Origin: Beijerinckiaceae bacterium
Lineage (GTDB): Bacteria > Pseudomonadota > Alphaproteobacteria > Rhizobiales > Beijerinckiaceae
Direction: 5' to 3'
DNA: 64,000 nt
NCBI GenBank assembly: GCA_947475995.1
Contig: CANJNI010000024.1
Coordinates: 1 to 64,000, forward strand
The notes beneath the pieces were generated by a model. That model was not told the DNA's origin and ran no database searches. It saw only the letters and a program-made list of their open reading frames with translations. Position numbers and translations under genes: made by a program. Each line of letters opens with the position of its first letter. The stretch's first letter is position 1. Shown here piece after piece: positions 9,319 to 20,253 of the stretch.

Positions 9319-9340
9319 GGGCGCCCTTCGGGAAACATCG

Positions 9341-10351
9341 TCAGAAATCGTTATCGAGGAAATACCACTGGTCGAGATGCGCCGCCACGATGGGTTCGAT
9401 GCGGGCGTTCAGCATTTTCACATCGTCCAGCAATTGCGATGGATTTTGTGGGCCTTTCGGCAGTTCGATGGCTTCCTCGAAGAATACCTCGAACCGGCAA
9501 GCCTGCGTCCGTACTGTATAGCCGACCACGATTTGCGCACCCGTCAGGCGCGCCAGCCTCGCCGCAATGGCCAGATTCCCGTCGATATGCGGCTCTCGCC
9601 CGAAAAATGGGGCCATGACAGTCTCGAAATGCACCTCGTCGCAGAAGACCGACAAGCAGCCGCCGGCATTCAGTTCCCGGATGGCCGGTCGAACTCCCGC
9701 GCGGCCGGGCGGCAGCATCTTGATGCCGAAGGTCTCGCGGATCTCGTTGGCGAGCTTGTGCTGAACCTCGCTGTTGGGGGGCACGTAAAAATCGGCCCAT
9801 TTCATCCCCAGCATGTTCATGGCCGAAGCCCCGACTTCCCAGTTGCCGGTGTGGCAGGAGACGACGATGACCGGACCCCTTTTTCGCGCTTCCAGCAGGG
9901 CTGAGCCATTGTGGATCGTGATGCGGCCTTCGCCCTCAAGCCGGGTCAAGATGGCAAATTCGGTCATTACCCGCCCGATGTGCCGGTACAGTCGGTCTAT
10001 GGCGGCATCAACCTCCGCGTCGCTCCAGTCTGGTCGCAAGCGCCGGAAATTGCGGCGTGCGCCCTTGACGGTCTTCGGTTTGAATTTTCGAACGACGAAC
10101 CAGCCCAGATGCGCGCCGAAGTCGGACACCCAGTCCACCGGCAGGCGGCGCAGGACCGCATACAGGACAAGGTAAAGCCGATCCTGGATTTGCCCGAAGA
10201 TCCAGTAATCGATCCAGCCGCGCGCCTTGGCTCCGCCCGCCCGCAGGTCGGCGAGCGTCGGCTTGGCCGTGGGAGCCCATTCGTAGACGCGACGGCTTTT
10301 GACCGGCGCTGCCGCAACCTCGGAATCCAACCGATCTCTCCGGTCCAACAA
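9341..10351 (-). CDS. LpxL/HtrB-like lysophospholipid or lipid A acyltransferase
   Basis: The protein (336 aa) belongs to the LPLAT superfamily, HtrB/LpxL branch. The catalytic H-x4-E box is visible as HTGNWE, followed by PPNSEVQHKLAN, LPPGRAGVRPAI and FFGREPHIDGNLAIAARLA, the usual acyl-acceptor motifs. It likely transfers a secondary acyl chain to lipid A at the inner membrane, but an ornithine-lipid or other phospholipid role is not excluded. The N-terminal ~45 residues before the domain are unusual in composition, so a later start is possible. It is first in a two-gene transcript with the methyltransferase. Confidence 0.78.
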   Translation of the reverse strand: MLDRRDRLDSEVAAAPVKSRRVYEWAPTAKPTLADLRAGGAKARGWIDYWIFGQIQDRLYLVLYAVLRRLPVDWVSDFGAHLGWFVVRKFKPKTVKGARRNFRRLRPDWSDAEVDAAIDRLYRHIGRVMTEFAILTRLEGEGRITIHNGSALLEARKRGPVIVVSCHTGNWEVGASAMNMLGMKWADFYVPPNSEVQHKLANEIRETFGIKMLPPGRAGVRPAIRELNAGGCLSVFCDEVHFETVMAPFFGREPHIDGNLAIAARLARLTGAQIVVGYTVRTQACRFEVFFEEAIELPKGPQNPSQLLDDVKMLNARIEPIVAAHLDQWYFLDNDF

Positions 10352-10466
10352 TCGCCCGGACCTTGGGGAATGTCGTTCGGTGGGTCAAGGCCGGGTCCAG
10401 CGCGCCCCAAGAACCCGGACTCGACTTGTGTTACTCGTCTGCAGAAGACCGCATAGGAGAGGAAAC

Positions 10467-11222
10467 ATGACCTTCGTACCGCCCCCGTCCTACGATTTCA
10501 TGCCCAGGCGCAAGCTCGGCATCCTCTATCCGCTGGCGGTGATCGACAATTCGCCGTTCGAATTCTACCGCATGGTCAAGGACGTCATGCTGGTCGGCGC
10601 GGGCGTCGGCCTTCAGGAGTTTTCCGCCGCAGACGTGAAACGCGTCTTCGCCCATGCGGAGGAACTGACCGGGGCCATGATGGGCCGCGAGATCGACCTC
10701 ATCATGCAGTCAGGCGTGCCGCTGCCGATCCTGATCGGTCTCGACGCCCACGACGAACTCGTCGGGCGGCTGGCGAAACAGACCGGCAAGCCCGCTACCT
10801 CCTCGGTGCTGGGCGTCGTGCAGGCGGCCAAACATCTGGGGATCAGGAATATCGCGCTGGCCAACAAGTGGCGGCCCGAAATGAACAAGGTGCTCGGGCA
10901 GTTCTTCGGTCGAGAGGGGATTTCCGTTGCTGGCGCGGCCACGGACGTGATGGGGCCGGAGCGTTTCCAGAAGATGGGCATCAAGGAGAGCTTCGATCTC
11001 GGCTGGGAGCTCGGGCGTCAGGCGCTTGAAAAGTATCCCGAGGCGGACGGTCTCTACATCGGCGGCGGGGCGTGGATGATCAACTCGCTGGTGGAGCCGC
11101 TCGAACGCGAGTTCGGCAAGCCGGTCATCTGCAACCAGAATGCGATGATCTGGAACACGCTGAATATGGTGGATTTCTGGAAACCGATTCCGGGCTACGG
11201 GCGGCTGCTCGCCGGCGCCTGA
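10467..11222 (+). CDS. Asp/Glu racemase superfamily protein (maleate isomerase/AMDase-like) lacking both catalytic cysteines
   Basis: The 251-residue protein has the two-lobed Asp/Glu racemase fold signature: first-lobe loop IMQSGVPLP (about residues 79-87) and second-lobe segment ADGLYIGGGAW (193-203) followed by KPVICNQNAMIW. Active racemases and maleate isomerases have Cys in both loops, and arylmalonate decarboxylase has one. Here both positions are Ser/Gly, and the only Cys (222) lies downstream in the ICNQN segment. Activity is thus unclear. A strong AGGAGAGGAA site precedes ATG 10467. No functional partner is visible: the flanking genes are an acyltransferase and a small membrane protein. 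Confidence 0.72.
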   Translation: MTFVPPPSYDFMPRRKLGILYPLAVIDNSPFEFYRMVKDVMLVGAGVGLQEFSAADVKRVFAHAEELTGAMMGREIDLIMQSGVPLPILIGLDAHDELVGRLAKQTGKPATSSVLGVVQAAKHLGIRNIALANKWRPEMNKVLGQFFGREGISVAGAATDVMGPERFQKMGIKESFDLGWELGRQALEKYPEADGLYIGGGAWMINSLVEPLEREFGKPVICNQNAMIWNTLNMVDFWKPIPGYGRLLAGA

Positions 11223-11225
11223 GCG

Positions 11226-11486
11226 CTAGGCATTGAGCTTGCGGCGACGCATGCCGCGCCAGGCTCCAAATCCCGCCCCGGCCAGCGCGCCGGGGATGAT
11301 GGAGACGAAGGCGAGGCTGCCGACGCCCATCTCGCACCCCCCGGAGTCGCCCGGCTTGCCGCATCGCGAATCCAGCGAATAGGCCAGCGTGAGCCCAAGG
11401 ATCATGACCAGAACGGGCGTCACGATCATGCCGAGGACCCCGAACAGAACCGCGCGCAGGACGATGGACCACATGGGAAGCCTCAC
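11226..11486 (-). CDS. Small two-helix membrane protein, function unknown
   Basis: This 86-residue protein has two hydrophobic segments (about residues 7-37 and 54-74) separated by a loop with two cysteines (SRCGKPGDSGGCEMG) and a basic tail (GMRRRKLN). I do not recognise the family. It is convergent with the racemase-like gene, with only 3 bases between stops. ATG at 11474 (MWSIV) is an alternative start. Confidence 0.55.
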   Translation of the reverse strand: MRLPMWSIVLRAVLFGVLGMIVTPVLVMILGLTLAYSLDSRCGKPGDSGGCEMGVGSLAFVSIIPGALAGAGFGAWRGMRRRKLNA

Positions 11487-11532
11487 GGAAGCAGTGAGCC
11501 CAGACTAGGCCGCATTGGCGAAACCGCCAAAT

Positions 11533-12993
11533 CTACGCGGCTTCGACGCCGGACGCCGTTTCCGCATCGAGATCGGGAAAAGCAATCACCCGGGGCTGCT
11601 TGCCATCCCCGCGCGGGATAATGACGTCCAGTTGCTCCAGTTGGGCCAGCACGCGACGGGCGCGGCCAGGCGAATGGCTGCCGAAGAAGCGGGCGATCTC
11701 GTCATCGGCCGGACAGGGATTGCGGGTCGCGGCCGCGCGCGCCAGCAGCAGGAAGACGCCCTGCAGATCGACCGGCAGGCGTGCAGCGACTTCGACCGCC
11801 CTGCCCCACAGATCCTCGTCGGCGCCCTCCGGCATGGCCGCGCATGCGCGCGCGATGGTCAAGCGCAGGCGAAAGGCGTTCAGGTCCGGGACCGCAGAGC
11901 CAAGCCGCCGGATGCGGCAGCGCACCAGAAAATCGCGATGCAGTTCGAGCAATGGTTTGAAACTCGCAGCATCGTCCAACAGCATGGTGGCGATGATTTC
12001 GTCGATGGCGGCCTCTCGCTGCCCGTCGGTCAGTTCGGGCGGCGGCGGCGCGACGAAGGCCGGTCTGGCGATCTCCTCGATACGGGCCAGAACATCGGGC
12101 GCTTTCTGGCGCGGCGCGCGCGGCGGCGGCGCAGGCATCTCGACGCGAGCGAACAGGAGATCCTGCAAGTCCTCGCTCTCGGCCGCCTCCGGCAAGGGCA
12201 GAAGTTTCGGCGCGCCTCCGCGGTCCGACGTCTCCACGTCGCCGACGCGCACATTCAACGGACGGCGCGAGATGGCCGGTCCGAGCCCGATGAACGAGCC
12301 GCGCTGGAGATCGCGAAACGCCTCCGCCTGCCGTCGCTCCATGCCCAGCAGGTCGGCGGCGCGGGCCATGTCGATATCGAGGAAGGTGCGGCCCATCAGG
12401 AAATTGGAGGCCTCGGCGGCGACATTCTTGGCGAGCTTGGCCAGTCGCTGCGTGGCGATGATCCCGGCGAGGCCGCGCTTGCGGCCACGGCACATGAGGT
12501 TGGTCATGGCCGCAAGGCTCAGGCGGCGCGCTTCGTCGGAAGCGTCGGCGGAGGCCGCAGGCGCGAAGAGCTGGGCTTCGTCCACCACCACCAGCGCCGG
12601 AAACCAGCATTCGCGGTCTGCCTCGAACAGGGCGTTGAGAAAGGCAGCCGCGCAGCGAAGCTGGCCGTCCACTTCCAGCCCTTCGAGATTCAGCACGACG
12701 GAGACGCGATGGCGGCGCACGCGGGCCGCAATCGTCGCGAGCTCCGCCTCGCAATCGGCGGCGTCCAGCGCCACATGGCCGTATTTTTCGGCGAGCGAGA
12801 CGTAATCGCCTTCGGGGTCGATGACGACCTGCTGGACGCGCCCGGCGCTCTGTTCGAGAATCCTGCGCAGCAGATGCGATTTCCCGGAACCCGAATTGCC
12901 CTGCACCAGCAGGCGGGTGGCCAGCAACTCCTCCAGGTCGATCGCGACAGGCGCGTTGCCGCCCGTCACGCCGATATCGATATCGGCTCCCAT
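11533..12993 (-). CDS. HerA/DUF87-type ATP-binding protein
   Basis: This 486-residue protein has Walker A GNSGSGKS (32-39), Walker B ALVVVDEAQLFAP and a downstream arginine-containing motif IIATQRLAKLAKN, as in HerA-like bipolar helicases and related hexameric translocases. The N-terminal part is a short beta-rich stretch, and the C-terminal half is helical and may be a winged-helix region. HerA proteins commonly pair with NurA nucleases or act in anti-phage systems, but no nuclease gene adjoins it here. A chromosomal DNA-processing role is the default guess. Confidence 0.75.
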   Translation of the reverse strand: MGADIDIGVTGGNAPVAIDLEELLATRLLVQGNSGSGKSHLLRRILEQSAGRVQQVVIDPEGDYVSLAEKYGHVALDAADCEAELATIAARVRRHRVSVVLNLEGLEVDGQLRCAAAFLNALFEADRECWFPALVVVDEAQLFAPAASADASDEARRLSLAAMTNLMCRGRKRGLAGIIATQRLAKLAKNVAAEASNFLMGRTFLDIDMARAADLLGMERRQAEAFRDLQRGSFIGLGPAISRRPLNVRVGDVETSDRGGAPKLLPLPEAAESEDLQDLLFARVEMPAPPPRAPRQKAPDVLARIEEIARPAFVAPPPPELTDGQREAAIDEIIATMLLDDAASFKPLLELHRDFLVRCRIRRLGSAVPDLNAFRLRLTIARACAAMPEGADEDLWGRAVEVAARLPVDLQGVFLLLARAAATRNPCPADDEIARFFGSHSPGRARRVLAQLEQLDVIIPRGDGKQPRVIAFPDLDAETASGVEAA

Positions 12994-13141
12994 CCGCTCC
13001 TCAAGGTCGAATCGAGGCGAATTGGTAGCATGATGCGACGGGCGGATCAGGCTGTCCTCGGCCCCGATGCACAGAAATCAAGGCTCGCGGAAGCCTGACC
13101 GGACGTGCCATAAGGCGGCTTCCCCAACCTGAAGGCCCCCG

Positions 13142-13357
13142 ATGAGCGACACGCGCGACAGCAATGGAAACATCCTGAAGGACGGCGATTCCGTCACGCT
13201 CATCAAGGATCTGAAAGTGAAGGGCACATCGGTGACGCTGAAGCGCGGCACGATGGTCAAGAATATCCGTCTGACGGATGATCCGGCCGAGGTCGAATGC
13301 AACGCCGAGAAGGTGAAGGGACTGGTGCTGCGCACCGAGTTTTTGAAAAAAGCCTGA
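13142..13357 (+). CDS. PhnA/YjdM-like domain protein
   Basis: The 71-residue protein has the compact beta-barrel region of the PhnA (YjdM) family: SNGNILKDGDSVTLIKDL then LKRGTMVKNIRLTDD. The usual N-terminal zinc ribbon is absent, as in many short homologues. Despite the historical name (alkylphosphonate uptake) the family's role is unsettled. Its stop is immediately adjacent to the convergent transglutaminase stop. Confidence 0.82.
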   Translation: MSDTRDSNGNILKDGDSVTLIKDLKVKGTSVTLKRGTMVKNIRLTDDPAEVECNAEKVKGLVLRTEFLKKA

Positions 13358-14239
13358 TTACTTCGTTACCGGCGCGACATCGACGCTGACGGACAGTTTT
13401 TGCCCGCCGGAACCCAGAATGACGCCGTCGATGGGCGACACGTCCGCATAGTCGCGCCCGAACGCCAGCACGATGTGATCGTTTCCCACATGCAGCGCAT
13501 TGGTCGGATCGAGATCGCGCCAGCCGAATTCATCGCCGCACCAGACGGACACCCATGCGTGCGAGGCGTCCGCGCCTTCGAGACGCGGCTTGCCGGGCGG
13601 CGGGATGGTGCGGATGTAGCCGCTCACATAGGCAGCCGGAATGCCGATGCCGCGCAGGCCCGACACCATGATATGCGCGAAATCCTGGCACACGCCGCCG
13701 CGCCGCTCGAAGGCTTCGCCGACGGGCGTCGATACAGCGGTCGCGGCCGGATCGTACTTGAATTCGGTACGGATGCGCCGCATCAGATCGTCGGCGGCTT
13801 CCAGAATGGGGCGACCCGCCGGAAAGCTCTTGCGCGTGTAGGCAGTGATGCTTTCGAGGACCGGCACGAGGCGGCTGCGGAACAGGTAATGCGCGGGCGA
13901 TTCCGGCGCCAGAGATTGCGATCCTGCGGCGGCGAGCTTCACCTGTTCCCATGCGGGCGTCAGCGCGGCCAGCGGCGGCGAAGCACGATCTACCTCGACG
14001 CGGGACAGGGCGACAATGCGCAACTCGCGGTGGGATTTCTCGACCGAAAGCGTCTCGACGCGGTTGCCGAAAAAGTCCGACCGGATGGTGCTTTCGGACG
14101 GCGGCGGAGACACGTCGACGCCGCTGTCGAAAACCTTCTGGCCGTGGCCGTCGCGCGGCGAAAGGCGCAGCGTGCAGCGGGCGAAGGCGACGGGCGCTTC
14201 GTAGCGGTAAGTGGTGACGTGGCGAATATCGTAGATCAC
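13358..14239 (-). CDS. Bacterial transglutaminase-like protein
   Basis: The protein (293 aa) has an N-terminal Bact_transglu_N-like domain (IRHVTTYRYEAPVAF) and a papain-like transglutaminase core with a complete Cys-His-Asp triad: RRGGVCQDFAHIM, ADASHAWVSVWC and GWRDLDPTN. Activity could be a peptidase or amide-bond rearrangement. It is last in a three-gene minus-strand operon, its ATG overlapping the stop of the ATP-grasp gene by 4 bases. The arrangement recurs in many proteobacteria and has been proposed to be a peptide-ligation and maturation system, without a defined substrate. Confidence 0.85.
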   Translation of the reverse strand: MIYDIRHVTTYRYEAPVAFARCTLRLSPRDGHGQKVFDSGVDVSPPPSESTIRSDFFGNRVETLSVEKSHRELRIVALSRVEVDRASPPLAALTPAWEQVKLAAAGSQSLAPESPAHYLFRSRLVPVLESITAYTRKSFPAGRPILEAADDLMRRIRTEFKYDPAATAVSTPVGEAFERRGGVCQDFAHIMVSGLRGIGIPAAYVSGYIRTIPPPGKPRLEGADASHAWVSVWCGDEFGWRDLDPTNALHVGNDHIVLAFGRDYADVSPIDGVILGSGGQKLSVSVDVAPVTK

Positions 14240-16767
14240 GCCAGATCCGTCAGCTTGTCGCCACGCACCGCGTGCGGCCCCTGCAGGAAGTAGCGTTCCG
14301 CAATCGCGTCCGCCATGCCCATGAGACGTTGCTCGATGCTGAAAATCTTGTTCGTGTCGAGCAATTCCGCCTCTTCGGTCGAAAGATCGGACAGAATGCG
14401 CACGCTGAGGCGGCGCGGCGTTTCCAGCATTCCATCCTCGCGCAGCACCGGCAAAGTCGCCAGATGTTCGTCGATCCGCTCCACCTGAAAGCCGACGGAG
14501 CGCGGGTTGAACGTGTCGAGCATCACCATGTCGCGCACCGGCGCGAGGGCCACGCCGATGAGATAGCGCGAGCGATAGGTGATCTGCGAGTCGATCAGAT
14601 CAAGCACGACATCGAGATTATCGGCGGTTGCGGCGTTGTCGGCGAATTGCCGCGCGAAACGGCATGTGTTGATGCCGCGCTCGATGCGCCTGCCGATATC
14701 GAGGAAACGCCAGCCGGCGACACGGTTGACGTTTTCCTGAATGAGACCGGAGAGCGCGGCCAGAACGCGCAGGGCGCGGTCGGCGCGATCGAAACATTCA
14801 GGCTCGGACAGCACGCGATCGACCTTGGCGGTCAGGCGCGCTTCGAGCCCGCTGACGAGTTGCCAGGTGTCGGTGGACAAACGTTCGCGGATGACGGAGG
14901 CGGCCCGCATCGAACCTCCGGCGAGCGAGCTCGCAGAGCCGTAATGCTCTGCCGAGGTCAGCGCGACGGTGGCGAGTTCTCCCGGCGTGGAGCCGACAAG
15001 TTCCTGCGGCGCAGCGCCCCATGCGACCAGCATGCGCTGCAGACGATCGATGGACTGACGTGCCGGCGAGACCCCCGCATCCGCATCAGTGACGCGGTTG
15101 CTGAGGCAACGCACGAGCCGGAGCGTGGCCTCGACACGCTCAAGATAGCGGCCGAGCCAGAACAGGTTGTCGGCGGCGCGGCTCGGCAGGTTGCCCAGCA
15201 GGCGGCGGATTTTCACGCTGTCGCCGGTCGGCAGCAGGCTCGCCATTTCCACCGGCTTGTCGGACAGAACCCAGACGTCCGCCGATTTCACCCCGTCGCC
15301 CATGGAGACGGCGCGCGCGTCCATCTGGTCCGAGATGCGGCAGAAGCCGCCCGGCATGACCTCCCAGCCCTTTTCGGTCGCGGCGGCAAAGACGCGCAGC
15401 ACGAAGGGACGCGGGACGATCTTTCCCTGCACCCATGCGGGCGTGGTGGAAAGGCGCACCACTTCCTGCCCGACGAAATCCACGCCGCGCTCCTGAATGG
15501 AGCGCACAAGCTTCGCGCGGTCTTCCGTGCCGAGTTCGCTGCCGAGCAGGATGCGCTTGCCCGGAAAGCCGGGGACGTTCTCCCCATAGGCCGACGAAAT
15601 CGCCATTTCGTCGAGACGTTCGAGGACGAACTCGCGCTCTGACTTCTGTCCGCACCACCAGGTGGCGATGTTGGGCGTGCGCAATTCCTGTCCGAAAACG
15701 CGGCGGTTGAGCGCCGGAAGGAAGCCGAGCAGCGCCTTGGATTCCAGAATGCCCGATCCGGGCATGTTGGCCATCACGACAGCGCCCTTGCGGATGGCCT
15801 CGATGAGCCCTGGCACGCCGAGGCGCGAGGCGGCGTTCATTTCCAGCGGATCGCAATAATCGCCATCGACGCGCCGCCAGATGACGTCGGCGCGCTTGAG
15901 GCCCGCAATGGTGCGCACATGCACCTGACCGTCGCGCACGACGAGATCGTCGCCCTCGACCAGCAGGAAGCCCAGATAGCGGGCCAGATAGGCCTGTTCG
16001 AAATAGGTTTCGCTGAAGGGGCCGGGCGTCAGCAGGCAGACGCGCGGCTCGGCGCGCTGCGCCGAATGGGTCAGGCCATCGCGATAATCCCGGAAGAAGG
16101 GCGCGAGGCGCTCGACATTCATGTCGCGGTAGAGCGAGGGAAAGGCGCGCGACAGAACGAGGCGGCTTTCCAGCGCATAACCGGCGCCGGAAGGCGCCTG
16201 CGCGCGATCGCCCAGCACCCACCAGCGCCCGTCCGGGCCGCGCCCGATATCGGCCGCGTAGAGATGCATCCAGCGCCCGCCGGGCGGCTTGATGTTGCGC
16301 ATGGGCGGCAGGAAATCCTGCGAGCCCGCGACTGCGGCGGCAGGCAACGCGCCGTCGGCGATCAGGCGGCCTTCGCCATAGACGTCCGACAGGACATGCT
16401 CGAGCAGTGTGGCGCGCTGCGCCACGCCTGCGGCGATCTGTTTCCATTCATTGTCAGCGATTAGCAGAGGCAGATGGCTCAGCGGCCAGGAACGCTCGTT
16501 GGTCTCGCCGTACACGCGGTAGGAAATTCCCATATCGTGGATATGGCGGTCCGCAGCTCCGAAGCGGCGGTTGATCTCGTCGGGATCCTGCAGGGCGAGC
16601 GAATCAAGGAAACGCGCCCAGTGAGCGCGAGGCGCGCCATCGGCCCCGATATATTCGTCCGGAATGCCGCTCAGCGGCGCATAGCCGCTGGTCCATTCGG
16701 CAATGCGCCTTTCCGCGAGCGCACGTTTGTTGACGGGGCGCGACTGCTTCACACGTTCACCGGACAA
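14236..16767 (-). CDS. Circularly permuted ATP-grasp and alpha-E domain fusion protein
   Basis: This 843-residue protein fuses a circularly permuted ATP-grasp module (about residues 75-470, with [17 protein letters not shown] and [12 protein letters not shown]) to a C-terminal alpha-E helical domain (from about 510, [28 protein letters not shown]). These domains are often separate proteins (COG2308 and COG2307). Fusion confirms that they work together. ATP-grasp enzymes form amide bonds, so a peptide or amide ligase role is inferred. It overlaps the upstream gene by 11 bases and the downstream gene by 4. Confidence 0.85.
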   Translation of the reverse strand: MSGERVKQSRPVNKRALAERRIAEWTSGYAPLSGIPDEYIGADGAPRAHWARFLDSLALQDPDEINRRFGAADRHIHDMGISYRVYGETNERSWPLSHLPLLIADNEWKQIAAGVAQRATLLEHVLSDVYGEGRLIADGALPAAAVAGSQDFLPPMRNIKPPGGRWMHLYAADIGRGPDGRWWVLGDRAQAPSGAGYALESRLVLSRAFPSLYRDMNVERLAPFFRDYRDGLTHSAQRAEPRVCLLTPGPFSETYFEQAYLARYLGFLLVEGDDLVVRDGQVHVRTIAGLKRADVIWRRVDGDYCDPLEMNAASRLGVPGLIEAIRKGAVVMANMPGSGILESKALLGFLPALNRRVFGQELRTPNIATWWCGQKSEREFVLERLDEMAISSAYGENVPGFPGKRILLGSELGTEDRAKLVRSIQERGVDFVGQEVVRLSTTPAWVQGKIVPRPFVLRVFAAATEKGWEVMPGGFCRISDQMDARAVSMGDGVKSADVWVLSDKPVEMASLLPTGDSVKIRRLLGNLPSRAADNLFWLGRYLERVEATLRLVRCLSNRVTDADAGVSPARQSIDRLQRMLVAWGAAPQELVGSTPGELATVALTSAEHYGSASSLAGGSMRAASVIRERLSTDTWQLVSGLEARLTAKVDRVLSEPECFDRADRALRVLAALSGLIQENVNRVAGWRFLDIGRRIERGINTCRFARQFADNAATADNLDVVLDLIDSQITYRSRYLIGVALAPVRDMVMLDTFNPRSVGFQVERIDEHLATLPVLREDGMLETPRRLSVRILSDLSTEEAELLDTNKIFSIEQRLMGMADAIAERYFLQGPHAVRGDKLTDLA

Positions 16768-19700
16768 AAGGTCTCCGCAGGTCGAGCGTCAGCGGGAACT
16801 CGCCGGGTGATTCTTCCGGCGGCGCGACGATCTGGCCGGGAGTATGCCCGTGATCCTGAAATCTTGCGAGCCTGCGGGCCTCGGCTTCGTAGGAATTTAC
16901 CGGGAACGTGTCGTAACTGCGGCCCCCGGGATGCGCGACATGATAGACGCAGCCGCCCAGTGACCGCCCGTTCCACAGATCCAGCAGGTCGAACGTCAGC
17001 GGTGCATGAACCGGAATCGTCGGGTGCATTCCGGACGGCGGTTGCCACGCCTTGAAACGAACGCCCGCCACGAACTCTCCCGAACGACCGGTCGAAGTGA
17101 GCGGCATGCGGCGACCGTTGCAGACGAGTGCATGGCGTCCCTCGACAAGTCCCTGGGCGGAAATCTGCAATCGCTCGACGGAGGAGTCGACGTAACGGAC
17201 AGTGCCGCCGACTGCGCCCTCCTCGCCCATGACGTTCCACGGCTCCAGCGCCTGCCGCAACTCCATGCGGACGCCGCCGTGTTCGACACGGCCACACAGC
17301 GGGAAGCGAAATTCGCGCTGCGCCTCGAACCACAGGGGATCGAAATTGTATCCTGCGTGGCGCAGGTCATCGAGCACGCCGAGGAAATCCTGCCAGACGA
17401 AATGCGGCAGCATGAAGCGATCATGCAGCGTCGTACCCCAACGCACCAGATTGCCGCGCTGCGGTTCGCGCCAGAACATCGAGATCAGGGCGCGCAACAG
17501 CAATTGCTGGGCGAGCGACATGCGCGGGTCAGGCGGCATTTCAAAGGAACGGAACTCGACGAGCCCGAGACGACCTGTCGGTCCATCGGGCGAATAGAGC
17601 TTGTCGATGCAGATTTCGGAGCGATGCGTGTTGCCCGAAACATCGACGAGCAGATTGCGATAGAGACGGTCCACCAGCCAGAGTGGGAAATTTGTCTCCC
17701 CCGCCGCTGGCGTGTTGGCGAGCGCGATTTCCAGTTCGTAGAGCGAATCGTGGCGCGCTTCGTCGACACGCGGCGCCTGACTCGTCGGGCCGATGAAAAG
17801 GCCCGAGAAAAGGTACGACAGGGACGGATGCCGCTGCCAGTAGAGCACCAGACTTTTCAGCAGGTCCGGCCGACGCAGGAACGGCGAATCCTGCGGCGTT
17901 GCGCCGCCGACAACAACATGGTTGCCCCCACCAGTGCCGGTATGGCGGCCGTCGGTCATGTATTTGTCCGTGCCGAGACGGCACTCGCGCGCATCCTCGT
18001 AAATGCCAGTCGTGGTCTCCACCGCCTGCCGCCAGCTTGCGGCAGGATGAACGTTCACTTCGATCACGCCCGGGTCCGGCGTCACCTTGATGACGTCTAT
18101 GCGTGGATCGGGCGGCGGCGGATAGCCTTCAATATGAACCGGCAGGCCGGTGTCGCGCGCCGTGACCTCAATGGCGGCGAGAAGTTCCAGATAATCTTCA
18201 AGACGTTCGACCGGCGGCATGAAGACGCACAGAACGCCGTCGCGCGGCTCGATCGACATGGCGGTGCGAACCACGCCTTCGACGGCCTGCTGGCCGAACA
18301 ATGATTGCCGGCCTTCAGCATCTGGTGTGTAGAGCTGGCGCAGCCTGTGCGGGTCGGGCAGATCGCCGCGGGGCTCCAACGGGTCTTGCGTGTGGATGAA
18401 TGGGTAGGCCGAAGGCGCCACCCACGGCAGCGAATTGATCGGCAATCGATAACCGACAGGCGAGTCGCCCGGCAACAGGAACAGCTTGCCGCGCCGCAGG
18501 GGCCAGCGTTCGCTTTTCCAGCGCGGCGCCGCGAGCGCATTCCAGCGCTGGATCGGCAGCACAAAGCCTGTCGGCTTCGTCAGACCGCGCTCGAAGGTGC
18601 GCACCATGCGGGCGCGTTCTTCCGGGTCTTCGATCTTAGGGTTGGAAGGGTCCACATTGACCGGAAGATCGCCTTCCTTGACCATCCAGTGCGCGACGTC
18701 CTCATAGGCGGGCACAACGAATGAAGGTCCGATCCCCAGACGTTCCGCCACATCGTTGACGAGTGTCCGGGCGTCCTCGATCGATTGATTTCGCGGACCC
18801 GCCTCGGCGGCAATCAGGCCGGGATCAGTCCAGATCGGCTTGCCGTCCTTGCGCCAGTAGAGGGCGAAAGCCCAGCGCGGCAGGCTCTCGCCCGGATACC
18901 ATTTGCCCTGCCCGTAATGCAGAAAACCGCCCGGCGCGAAGCGCTTGCGCAGACGCCGGATGAGATCATCCGCCCTGCCTCGCTTAGTCGGCCCGACCGC
19001 AGCGGTGTTCCATTCGGCTCCTTCAAAATCGTCGACCGAAATGAACGTCGGCTCGCCGCCCATCGTGAGACGAACGTCCTGCGCGGCGAGATCGCGGTCG
19101 ACAACTTCGCCCAGCGCGTCCAGCTTTTCCCAGGCATCGTCAGGAAAGGGCCGCGTGACGCGCGGCGCTTCCCGGATGCGGGTGACCTTCATGTCGAAGG
19201 CGAATTCGACCTGCGCGGGCTCCACCAGCCCGGTGATGGGTGCGGCCGACCGGTAATGCGGCGTGGCGCAGACCGGAATATGGCCCTCGCCGCACATCAA
19301 ACCCGACGTCGCGTCGAGACCGATCCAGCCAGCGCCCGGCAGATAGACTTCGGCCCAGGCGTGCAGATCGGTGAAATCGTGATCCGTTCCTTTGGGCCCC
19401 TCCAGCGGGTCCACATCGGCCTTCAGCTGGATCAGGTAGCCGGAGACGAAACGCGCAGCCAGCCCCAGACGGCGGAGAATCTGCACCAGCAACCAGGCGG
19501 AATCCCGACATGATCCAGACGCCAGCGCCAATGTGTCTTCCGGCTCCTGCACGCCGGGTTCCATGCGGATGACGTAGCGGATGTCCCGCTGCAACCGGGT
19601 GTTGAGATCGACCAGAAACTCGATTGTGCGGACCTTGTCGGTCGGAAGGCCATCCACAAAACGCTTCAGGAGCGGGCCAGCAGGCTCGGGATCGAGATAG

Positions 19701-20047
19701 GCGGCGAGTTCGACCGCGTGTTCGTCGGTGTATTTGAACGGAAATTCTTCCGCATATGGCTCGACGAAAAAGTCGAACGGGTTGACCACAGCCATGTCGG
19801 CCACCAGATCAACCTCGATGCGAAATTCCGTGGCCTTCTCGGGAAAGACGAAACGCGCCAGCCAGTTGCCATGAGCGTCCTGCTGCCAGTTCACGAAATG
19901 CTGCTCGGGCAGCACCTTCAGCGAATAGCTCTCGACCCGCGTACGGCAATGCGGCGCGGGGCGCAGCCGAATGACCTGCGGACCCAGGGCGACCGGCCGG
20001 TCATACTTGTAATCGGTGAGATGATGCAGCGCGACGAGAATGGACAA
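16757..20047 (-). CDS. Transglutaminase-like protein with C-terminal DUF2126
   Basis: The product (about 1096 aa) has an N-terminal transglutaminase-like module with triad motifs [26 protein letters not shown] and [12 protein letters not shown] long DUF2126 region follows, with [29 protein letters not shown] and [13 protein letters not shown]2126 resembles glutamate-ammonia-ligase-like amidoligases. TTG 20047 was chosen because family members begin close to the [18 protein letters not shown] segment; an ATG at 20128 would add 27 residues. It is first in the operon with the ATP-grasp/alpha-E and short transglutaminase genes. Confidence 0.8.
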   Translation of the reverse strand: MSILVALHHLTDYKYDRPVALGPQVIRLRPAPHCRTRVESYSLKVLPEQHFVNWQQDAHGNWLARFVFPEKATEFRIEVDLVADMAVVNPFDFFVEPYAEEFPFKYTDEHAVELAAYLDPEPAGPLLKRFVDGLPTDKVRTIEFLVDLNTRLQRDIRYVIRMEPGVQEPEDTLALASGSCRDSAWLLVQILRRLGLAARFVSGYLIQLKADVDPLEGPKGTDHDFTDLHAWAEVYLPGAGWIGLDATSGLMCGEGHIPVCATPHYRSAAPITGLVEPAQVEFAFDMKVTRIREAPRVTRPFPDDAWEKLDALGEVVDRDLAAQDVRLTMGGEPTFISVDDFEGAEWNTAAVGPTKRGRADDLIRRLRKRFAPGGFLHYGQGKWYPGESLPRWAFALYWRKDGKPIWTDPGLIAAEAGPRNQSIEDARTLVNDVAERLGIGPSFVVPAYEDVAHWMVKEGDLPVNVDPSNPKIEDPEERARMVRTFERGLTKPTGFVLPIQRWNALAAPRWKSERWPLRRGKLFLLPGDSPVGYRLPINSLPWVAPSAYPFIHTQDPLEPRGDLPDPHRLRQLYTPDAEGRQSLFGQQAVEGVVRTAMSIEPRDGVLCVFMPPVERLEDYLELLAAIEVTARDTGLPVHIEGYPPPPDPRIDVIKVTPDPGVIEVNVHPAASWRQAVETTTGIYEDARECRLGTDKYMTDGRHTGTGGGNHVVVGGATPQDSPFLRRPDLLKSLVLYWQRHPSLSYLFSGLFIGPTSQAPRVDEARHDSLYELEIALANTPAAGETNFPLWLVDRLYRNLLVDVSGNTHRSEICIDKLYSPDGPTGRLGLVEFRSFEMPPDPRMSLAQQLLLRALISMFWREPQRGNLVRWGTTLHDRFMLPHFVWQDFLGVLDDLRHAGYNFDPLWFEAQREFRFPLCGRVEHGGVRMELRQALEPWNVMGEEGAVGGTVRYVDSSVERLQISAQGLVEGRHALVCNGRRMPLTSTGRSGEFVAGVRFKAWQPPSGMHPTIPVHAPLTFDLLDLWNGRSLGGCVYHVAHPGGRSYDTFPVNSYEAEARRLARFQDHGHTPGQIVAPPEESPGEFPLTLDLRRPFVR

Positions 20048-20253
20048 TACCAGTACCCCCGGCCAGCCCCTTTGCAGGAACCGTGCCCCGGAAGGTTTTC
20101 CGGCAGACGGCCCGCGCATGTCAAACAATGAAGCATCTTATAAGCAGCTTTGCCTTCCGAAAGGGCGCTGAAGCACTATTTCGCCTGTATTATGATCAAT
20201 CCTGACCGCAGACGCATAAATCGGCATCATACGAAAGTCCAAAGGAGTCCCGG

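Noticed and set aside
11515-13098. Long plus-strand frame over the HerA-like gene
   Set aside because: Antisense of a gene with clear Walker motifs; the product is Arg/Gly/Ala-rich with no domain.
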